From: Streptomyces sp. S.PNR 29
Lineage (GTDB): Bacteria; Actinomycetota; Actinomycetes; Streptomycetales; Streptomycetaceae
DNA length: 64,000 bases
NCBI RefSeq assembly: GCF_030386795.1
Contig: NZ_JANUQM010000001.1
Location: 244,363-308,362, forward strand
Direction of reading: 5' to 3'
Shown: positions 58,719 to 64,000 of the stretch, piece by piece
Layout of the letters: the number at the start of each line of letters is the position of its first letter
How positions within the stretch are numbered: the first letter of the stretch is position 1
Made by a program: the position numbers and the translations under genes
Notes under the pieces: generated by a model
What the model was told of the DNA's origin: nothing
The model's input: the letters and a program-made list of their open reading frames with translations, nothing else
The model's database searches: none

Positions 58719-59729
58719 TCACTGCATGTTCTGCAGGTGCGGATGGTCGTACGACACCGTGCAGACGTACAGCTGCATGCAGTAGCCACGCCCGATGTTG
58801 AGGCAGGTGGCGCAGGCCGGGCCATCGCTGTGGTGGCCGTCGTGGTCGGCGTCCTCCACCGGCCGCCAGCTTCCGCTGCCGCCGTCCCATTCGGCGCCGT
58901 CGATGGTGAGCAGGGGGCGGACGGCCGAGCCGCACTCGGGGCAGGCCATGGGAAAGGGGTCGGAGAAGCTCCAGGGGGCGTGGCCGCCGACCTTGTTGCC
59001 GGGGGCTACGGAGAGGTCGTACTGGTAGTGGACGGCGTCCTCGTCGTTCCCTTCGTTCCTCTCCTCCCAGGCCTCGATCCGCTCCGCCAGCTCCTCCGGC
59101 AGTTCGTGCGGAGCCGGGTACTCGGTGACCTGTTCGGGGTACAGGACGCAGGGCTCGGGGAGGTAGTCGTCGTTGCCGATGACGGACGGCTGCGGGGCGG
59201 GGTCGAGTGGGTCGGTGACGTCGGCGGCGGTGCGCCAGCGCAGCTTCGTCAGGGGCAGGTAGTCCTCGGGGTGATCGAAGGGGCACCACAGGACTTGCAG
59301 GACATCCGTGCCGTCCGGGCGGGGGAGTTCCGGGACGTCGGAGGCGTAGAGCTGGGCCACCGGCACCATCGGGACCTCCCCGTCCAGGGTGATGCGGGTC
59401 GCCTTGGTCGCCCGGTCGACGATCACGCGCTCATCAGGGGTCAGCAGGTCGGCGCCCTCGGGGCGGGGGCGTGCCCAGGCCTCCGTGAGGATACGGCGGC
59501 GGAGGCGGACGTCGGCGGGCACGAGGCCGAGCTGCCAGGGGCCGGTGTGCTCCGGGCAGGTCGGCCACGGCTCGTCGGCCGGCCACAACAGGGGGCCGCC
59601 GATGGAGCTGTCCGCCGGGGTCGGGGCGCCCGCCCGGGGGTGCAGGCGTACGGCGGTGCGGGCGAGGGGCGCCAGCTCGGGGAAGAGGGCGGTGACGTCG
59701 AGGGGACGGGGAGGCGTGGTGCGCGTCAT
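58719..59729 (-). CDS. DUF1963 domain protein
   Basis: A 336-residue soluble protein with the DUF1963 (YwqG-like) pattern: SSIGGPLLWPADEPWPTC, LLWPFDHP-type strand (here VLWCPFDHPE) and the tail strand MQLYVCTVSYDHPH. A C-terminal zinc-ribbon-like element has two CxxC motifs (CPECGS and CATC). Its biological role is unknown. The ATG at 59729 follows a GGGAGG-type site upstream on the minus strand; a longer reading is not conserved. Divergent from the acyltransferase genes. Confidence 0.82.
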   Translation of the reverse strand: MTRTTPPRPLDVTALFPELAPLARTAVRLHPRAGAPTPADSSIGGPLLWPADEPWPTCPEHTGPWQLGLVPADVRLRRRILTEAWARPRPEGADLLTPDERVIVDRATKATRITLDGEVPMVPVAQLYASDVPELPRPDGTDVLQVLWCPFDHPEDYLPLTKLRWRTAADVTDPLDPAPQPSVIGNDDYLPEPCVLYPEQVTEYPAPHELPEELAERIEAWEERNEGNDEDAVHYQYDLSVAPGNKVGGHAPWSFSDPFPMACPECGSAVRPLLTIDGAEWDGGSGSWRPVEDADHDGHHSDGPACATCLNIGRGYCMQLYVCTVSYDHPHLQNMQ

Positions 59730-59943
59730 GGGCGGGAGGGTACGCGGACGGCGCGGAGGTGCGGGGTGCCGGGCGGCCGCCCGCCACCACCGCCTGGGCC
59801 ACCTTCGTCTTCGGCGCCGGGTGAAGGCTCTGCGGACGTTGTACGGCCGGTCGGCGAGCGTTGGGGCAACACTGTCCCGCACCCGCGCGAAACGTTCCTT
59901 CCGCCCAGCTGGAGCGGACCGAGCGCGCCTAGCCTGAGCCGTC

Positions 59944-61110
59944 GTGGCCAGGTCCTCTCTCTCGACGGGCGGCGTCGCGGTGGCCGAGCACCCGACGCCG
60001 CAGATCCGGACGGTGCGGCACCCCGCCGCCGTACGGCGTCCCCGGCGTCCCCGGCTGTACGTCGTCGACGGCATACGCCTCGCCGCCGCCCTGATGGTGG
60101 TCGTACACCACTACGCCGGAACCGACCGGCTCAACCAGCCGGGCAACGCGGTCTGGGGCCGGCCCGTGGGCGAGATCATGCCCACCGTGTTCCGGTTCGC
60201 GTCCTTCGGCTGGATCGGCGTCGAGATCTTCTTCGTGATCAGCGGCTTCGTGATCTGCATGTCCTGCTGGGGACGCACCCCGCGGCAGTTCTTCGTGTCC
60301 CGGGTGATCCGGCTCTATCCGGCGTACTGGTTCGCCATCGTCTTCACGTCGGCCGTGGTGGTGGCCCTGCCGGGCGTGTGGGAGCGGCTGCCGGTGCGGA
60401 ACATCCTGATCAACCTCACGATGCTGCAGGCCGGTTCGGACGTGCCGAACGTCGACCTGGTCTACTGGACGCTCTGGTCGGAGCTGCGCTTCTACCTGCT
60501 CTTCCTGGTCGTCGTCGCGATGGGGCTGACGTACCGCAGGGTCGTCGTGTTCTGCTGCGTGTGGGGCGCGGTCGCGATGCTCGCGCCGGTGTCGGACTTC
60601 CCGCTGCTGGAGCTGATCGCCAACCCGGACGGAGCCTGGTACTTCATCGCGGGGCTGGCGCTGTACCTCATGCACCGCTTCGGGCAGGACGTGCTCCTGT
60701 GGGGCGTCCTCGCCATGGCGTGGCTGATGGGCCAGCGGGAACTGGCCGGCCGGGTCGACTACGAGAACGTCTCCAGCTACCGGGGAGCCGTACTGATCTT
60801 CACGGTGTTCCTGCTGGTCATGGTGGCGGTCGCGCTGGGCCTGACCGACGGCATCCGCTGGAAGTGGCTGGTCACGGCGGGGTGCCTGACGTACCCGCTC
60901 TACCTGACGCACTACGTCGCCGGTACGACGCTGATCAGCCGCCTGCGGGACACGATGGACGCCCGGCTGCTGGTCGCGGTCGTGATCGCCGGGTTCCTGG
61001 TGCTGAGCTGGCTGGTGCACCGCGTCGTGGAACGACCTGCGGCGCGGGCGCTGAAGCGAGGGTTGGGCACGGCCTTCGCGCGACTGCGCGACGTGGAACG
61101 CGCTGCCTGA
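59944..61110 (+). CDS. Acyltransferase family 3 membrane protein, copy 1
   Basis: A 388-residue protein with about ten membrane helices. The first helix carries the acyltransferase-3 signature RLAAALMVVVHHYAG with the catalytic-type His pair, followed by GVEIFFVISGFVIC and the SRVIRLYPAYWFA loop; LTYPLYLTHYVAGT is the late conserved block. Such enzymes acetylate or acylate polysaccharides, lipids or natural products; the acceptor is unknown. GTG start. A close paralogue follows. Confidence 0.88.
   Translation: MARSSLSTGGVAVAEHPTPQIRTVRHPAAVRRPRRPRLYVVDGIRLAAALMVVVHHYAGTDRLNQPGNAVWGRPVGEIMPTVFRFASFGWIGVEIFFVISGFVICMSCWGRTPRQFFVSRVIRLYPAYWFAIVFTSAVVVALPGVWERLPVRNILINLTMLQAGSDVPNVDLVYWTLWSELRFYLLFLVVVAMGLTYRRVVVFCCVWGAVAMLAPVSDFPLLELIANPDGAWYFIAGLALYLMHRFGQDVLLWGVLAMAWLMGQRELAGRVDYENVSSYRGAVLIFTVFLLVMVAVALGLTDGIRWKWLVTAGCLTYPLYLTHYVAGTTLISRLRDTMDARLLVAVVIAGFLVLSWLVHRVVERPAARALKRGLGTAFARLRDVERAA
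60207..60340 (+). repeat. 134-bp block identical in both acyltransferase genes
   Basis: Bases 60207-60340 are identical to 61605-61738 (offset 1398 bp, a multiple of three). Flanking sequence on both sides differs, also at third positions, so the block stands out as recently homogenised or strongly constrained. Confidence 0.9.
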
Positions 61111-61317
61111 CAGGAGCCGGACCATCTGCGCTCGTGATGGGTTGCCGCACTCCGGGTGAAGAGTGGGAGAACGCTGTGCGACGCCTTGGGGGCGGTTGCG
61201 GCAACTCCGTCCGGGAAACGTGAGCAATGTTCTTGTCTGTTCTCCGGGGGGTGGGTGTGACGGCCGAACAGTGAGCCGCCGTGGCCGCCCGGATCGGGAA
61301 TCTCTCGTGAGGACGGC

Positions 61318-62511
61318 GTGGTGATGATGCTGCGTAGCGCGGACAGCAGACCGGCGATACCCACGGGGGACGCAGGTCGATTACCGCCGCAGCGCCCCCC
61401 GTACGTCCGCACGCGCAAGCACGCCGCCGCTCGCCCGCGGGCCGGCCGGCGGCTCTACGCCATCGACGGCCTGCGCCTGATCGCCGCCCTGATGGTCGCC
61501 GCGCACCACTACGCCGGCACCGACCGCGTGAACCGGCCGGGCAACGCGGTCTGGGACCGGCCGGTCGGCGAGATCATGCCCACCGTCTTCCGGTTCGCCG
61601 CCTACGGCTGGATCGGCGTCGAGATCTTCTTCGTGATCAGCGGCTTCGTGATCTGCATGTCCTGCTGGGGACGCACCCCGCGGCAGTTCTTCGTGTCCCG
61701 GGTGATCCGGCTCTATCCGGCGTACTGGTTCGCCATCGCCTTCACCACGGCCGTCCTGGTGGCCCTGCCCGGGGTGTGGGAGCGGCAGCGGCTGCGCGAG
61801 GTCCTGCTCAACTTCACGATGCTCCAGTCCGGTTCCGGCGTGGCGAACGTCGACGGCGTGTACTGGACGCTCTGGTCGGAGCTGCGCTTCTACCTGCTCT
61901 TCCTGGTCGTCGTCGCCACGGGGCTCACGTACCGCAAGGTCGTTGTCTTCTGCTGCGCGTGGGGTGCCGCCGCGATGCTCGCGCCGGTGTCGAGGTTCCA
62001 CCTGCTGGTGCTGGTCGCCAATCCGGACGGGGCCTGGTACTTCATCGCGGGGCTGGCCCTGTACCTCATGCACCGGTTCGGCCAGGACCTGCTGCTGTGG
62101 GGCATCCTCGCCATGGCCTGGCTGATGGGACAACTGGAACTGGGGCGCCGGATCGAGGAAGTGGAGCACGTCTCCGGCTGGCGGGGCAGTGTGCTGATCT
62201 TCAGCGCCTTCCTGCTTCTCATGGTCGCGATCGCACTGGGCGCGACCGACCGCATCCGCTGGAAGTGGCTCGTCACCGCGGGTGCGCTGACGTATCCGCT
62301 CTACCTGACGCACTACGTCGCCGGTACGACGCTGATCAGCCGCCTGCGGGACACGATGGACGCCCGGCTGCTCGTCGGGGTCGTGATCGCCGGGTTCCTG
62401 GTGCTGAGCTGGCTGGTGCACCGGTTCGTGGAGCGGCCGGTGGCGGGGGCGTTGAAGAGGGGGCTGGACACGGCGTTCGCGCGGTTACGCAACGCGGGAG
62501 AGGCGGCCTGA
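61318..62511 (+). CDS. Acyltransferase family 3 membrane protein, copy 2
   Basis: A 397-residue paralogue of the preceding gene, colinear over the whole length after a diverged ~40-residue leader, with the same RLIAALMVAAHHYAG, GVEIFFVISGFVIC and LTYPLYLTHYVAGT motifs. Several start codons stand together (GTG 61318, GTG 61321, ATG 61324, ATG 61327); the first is annotated. A 134-bp stretch is identical to copy 1. The pair probably arose by tandem duplication with later gene conversion. Confidence 0.88.
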   Translation: MVMMLRSADSRPAIPTGDAGRLPPQRPPYVRTRKHAAARPRAGRRLYAIDGLRLIAALMVAAHHYAGTDRVNRPGNAVWDRPVGEIMPTVFRFAAYGWIGVEIFFVISGFVICMSCWGRTPRQFFVSRVIRLYPAYWFAIAFTTAVLVALPGVWERQRLREVLLNFTMLQSGSGVANVDGVYWTLWSELRFYLLFLVVVATGLTYRKVVVFCCAWGAAAMLAPVSRFHLLVLVANPDGAWYFIAGLALYLMHRFGQDLLLWGILAMAWLMGQLELGRRIEEVEHVSGWRGSVLIFSAFLLLMVAIALGATDRIRWKWLVTAGALTYPLYLTHYVAGTTLISRLRDTMDARLLVGVVIAGFLVLSWLVHRFVERPVAGALKRGLDTAFARLRNAGEAA

Positions 62512-62522
62512 GGAAGAGCACG

Positions 62523-63391
62523 TCAAGCGGCCTTTGAGGCGGTGGAGCGGCATGCGCGGCAGCGGCCCGGCCCGGGCGCGCGGAAGGCGCGGTCGCAGCC
62601 GTCACAGTTCTGGAGGGGGTGAGGGCGTGAAGGTGCGGGTGCCGACGGAGGTGACGGAGGCGGCGGGGGTGGCAGGAGTTCGGTGAGGCGGTAGGCGAGC
62701 AGAGCCGCCGGGCGGCGGGGGGTGTCCGGGAGGTTCGAGGTCAGCGCGTGGCGTACGGCCTCGGGGCCCACGCCACGTTCGAGCCAGGCGGCTACGGCGG
62801 GGGCCAGGGCGCGGATGTCGCGTTCGGGGAGGAGGAGACGGGGGTCGTGGTGGTGGAGGGTGGTGAGGAGGGTGCTGGCCGTGCGGTGGCGGTCGAGGTC
62901 GGGGGTTTGGGGTTCGGGGAGTGGGGGTTCGGTGGCGGTGGGCGCGGGTGGCTGTGGGGGTGGGGAGCGGGGTCCGCTTGCTGTCGGGGCGGTGGCTCGG
63001 GGGCGCCGGGTTTGGCATCGGGATGCGTCGGCTGGTCGGCTGTGATCGGTTGGTTGTACGACACCGTGTGCGTGACGATGCGGCCGCTCGGGAGGCGTTC
63101 GCGGATACGGGCCAGGTAGCCGTGGGCCTCCAGTTCGCGCAGGGCGGCGGCGATACGGGTCTCTCCCTCGGGGAAGCGGGCGGCGAGGGTCTTGATGTCG
63201 ACGCGGGTGCCGGAGGGGAGCGACTGGATGTGGCACGCGAGGCCGATCGCCGTGAGAGTGAGCCTGCGGTGCTGGGTCAGGTGGTTGCCGATGACCGTGA
63301 AGCGGGTCGTGTGCTTGGTGTTGATGTGGGTGATGCCGCGCGGATTCAGCGGCTGCGCGCATGCGGGCGCGCTAAGGTGCTGGGTATCCAT
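62523..63391 (-). pseudogene. Helix-turn-helix protein gene broken by a frameshift
   Basis: Two overlapping reading frames together give one protein common in Streptomyces. The first (start ATG 63391, possibly 63463) encodes the DNA-binding half: HTTRFTVIGNHLTQHRRLTL, SLPSGTRVDIKTLAARFPEG and the winged-helix-like LEAHGYLARIRERLP. The second, in another frame, encodes the C-terminal half: HHHDPRLLLPERDIRALAPA, AWLERGVGPEAVRHALTSNL and a zinc-knuckle end CDGCDRAF...CRACR. They switch within the proline-rich, G-run-rich linker, about 62880-63000. One base lost (or two gained) would explain it. Either a sequencing error or a recent real mutation. Confidence 0.75.
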
Positions 63392-63653
63392 CGGGAAGGC
63401 CTCGACTTCCTCGGTGGTCAGGCCCTCGATCGGGATGCCAGTCCCGGCCGGGGGCCGTCGCATGTCTGCGGTTGTGGTCGCGGCGAGCATATGCCAGCGA
63501 ACCGGGCCGAAATCCAGCCCAGTTGAGCGGTGCCACTCTTCCGGGTGACGGGCCCGGTCGGGATGCTGGGGGAGGTGGGTGGGGTTGGGTTTGGTCGGTG
63601 CTCACCACCCGGTCATGGAAAAGCTTTGATCACGCGTGGGGCCGGGGCGTGGG

Positions 63654-64000
63654 TCACCGGGGCGGGACGGTCCGCGATCCGGTGGCGCCGGTCCTCACTT
63701 CCGCCCAGACGGTCTTGCGTGGGGTGGGGCCGTGCGCCACTCCCCAGCGGTCCGCGAGAGCTTCTACGAGGACGAGGCCGCGGCCCGACTCGCCGTCGGG
63801 TGTGGTGTGTTCGCGGTGCGGCAGTCGGTCGCCCCTGGTGTCGGTGACCTCGATGCGGAGCGTGCCGCCTACGACGTACAGCGTGAGCCGGAAGTCCCGT
63901 CCCGGTACGCGGCCGTGGGTGACGGCGTTCGCCGCCAGCTCGGCCACGATGTGCTCCGCAGGGTCCAGCGGGAGCCCCCAGGTGCGGAGTTGCTCGGTCG
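63654..64000 (-). CDS. ATP-binding protein of anti-sigma (RsbW/HATPase) type, partial
   Basis: The C-terminal ~115 residues of a gene whose start lies beyond the right edge. The GHKL ATPase motifs are present: N-box AELAANAVTHG, the D-x-R-G of VTDTRGDRLP, and G-box GESGRGLVLVEALADRWGV. Such small ATP-binding proteins with no histidine are abundant in Streptomyces, as kinases of anti-anti-sigma factors or RsbW-like anti-sigma factors. Neighbour of the frameshifted helix-turn-helix gene, on the same strand. Confidence 0.82.
   Translation of the reverse strand, partial: TEQLRTWGLPLDPAEHIVAELAANAVTHGRVPGRDFRLTLYVVGGTLRIEVTDTRGDRLPHREHTTPDGESGRGLVLVEALADRWGVAHGPTPRKTVWAEVRTGATGSRTVPPR

Overview
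The window is a high-G+C actinobacterial chromosome segment, almost certainly Streptomyces. The signs are third-position G/C bias, many GTG and TTG starts, the NuoA-to-N set without D-G beside KorAB, and the unbroken order secE-nusG-rplK-rplA-lipoprotein-rplJ-rplL-rpoB-rpoC-rpsL-rpsG-fusA-tuf. From memory (not checked by search) this order matches the S. coelicolor SCO459x-SCO466x region.

Layout. (1) 1-4639, minus strand: a three-gene operon of a WD40 protein, an alpha/beta hydrolase and a caspase-like/P-loop STAND NTPase that runs off the left edge. It looks like a split, NTP-dependent conflict or signalling system and is the most unusual block here. (2) 4749-7204: a RarD-type permease, an NmrA-like NAD(P) oxidoreductase and its divergent HxlR regulator. 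(3) 7232-14031, minus: KorAB 2-oxoacid:ferredoxin oxidoreductase, a NarL-type response regulator and two paralogous sensor kinases. (4) 14246-24521, plus: a ten-gene partial complex I operon, nuoABCHIJKLMN, lacking nuoD, E, F and G. Its NuoC, NuoI and NuoJ end in tandem-repeat tails, and a perfect 15-bp hairpin closes it. (5) 24773-32306: HtpX protease, YccF, SMI1/KNR4, an APC permease, a GlsB/YeaQ protein, YajQ, tRNA-Tyr, small enzymes and an amidohydrolase that has lost several catalytic residues. (6) 32512-38364: tRNA-Thr, tRNA-Met, rpmG, a MaoC dehydratase pair, murB, a deaminase, aspC and tRNA-Trp.

(7) 38473-58251 is the transcription/translation core: secE-nusG, rplK-rplA, a lipoprotein, rplJ-rplL with a leader, rpoB-rpoC, and rpsL-rpsG-fusA-tuf. 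Each unit is bounded by a clear hairpin, and several promoters can be read. A lower-G+C two-gene islet (nucleotidyltransferase fold plus membrane protein, with a TTA codon) and a DUF1707-type gene interrupt the space between rpoC and rpsL. (8) 58266-64000: a small holin-like membrane protein, a DUF1963 protein, two tandem acyltransferase-3 paralogues with a 134-bp identical block, a helix-turn-helix gene broken by a frameshift, and a RsbW-like ATPase cut by the right edge.

Functionally, region 4 with KorAB suggests an alternative respiratory module that may take electrons from ferredoxin, under the adjacent two-component genes (inference). Region 7 is the housekeeping core. Regions 1 and the islet in 7 are the accessory parts.
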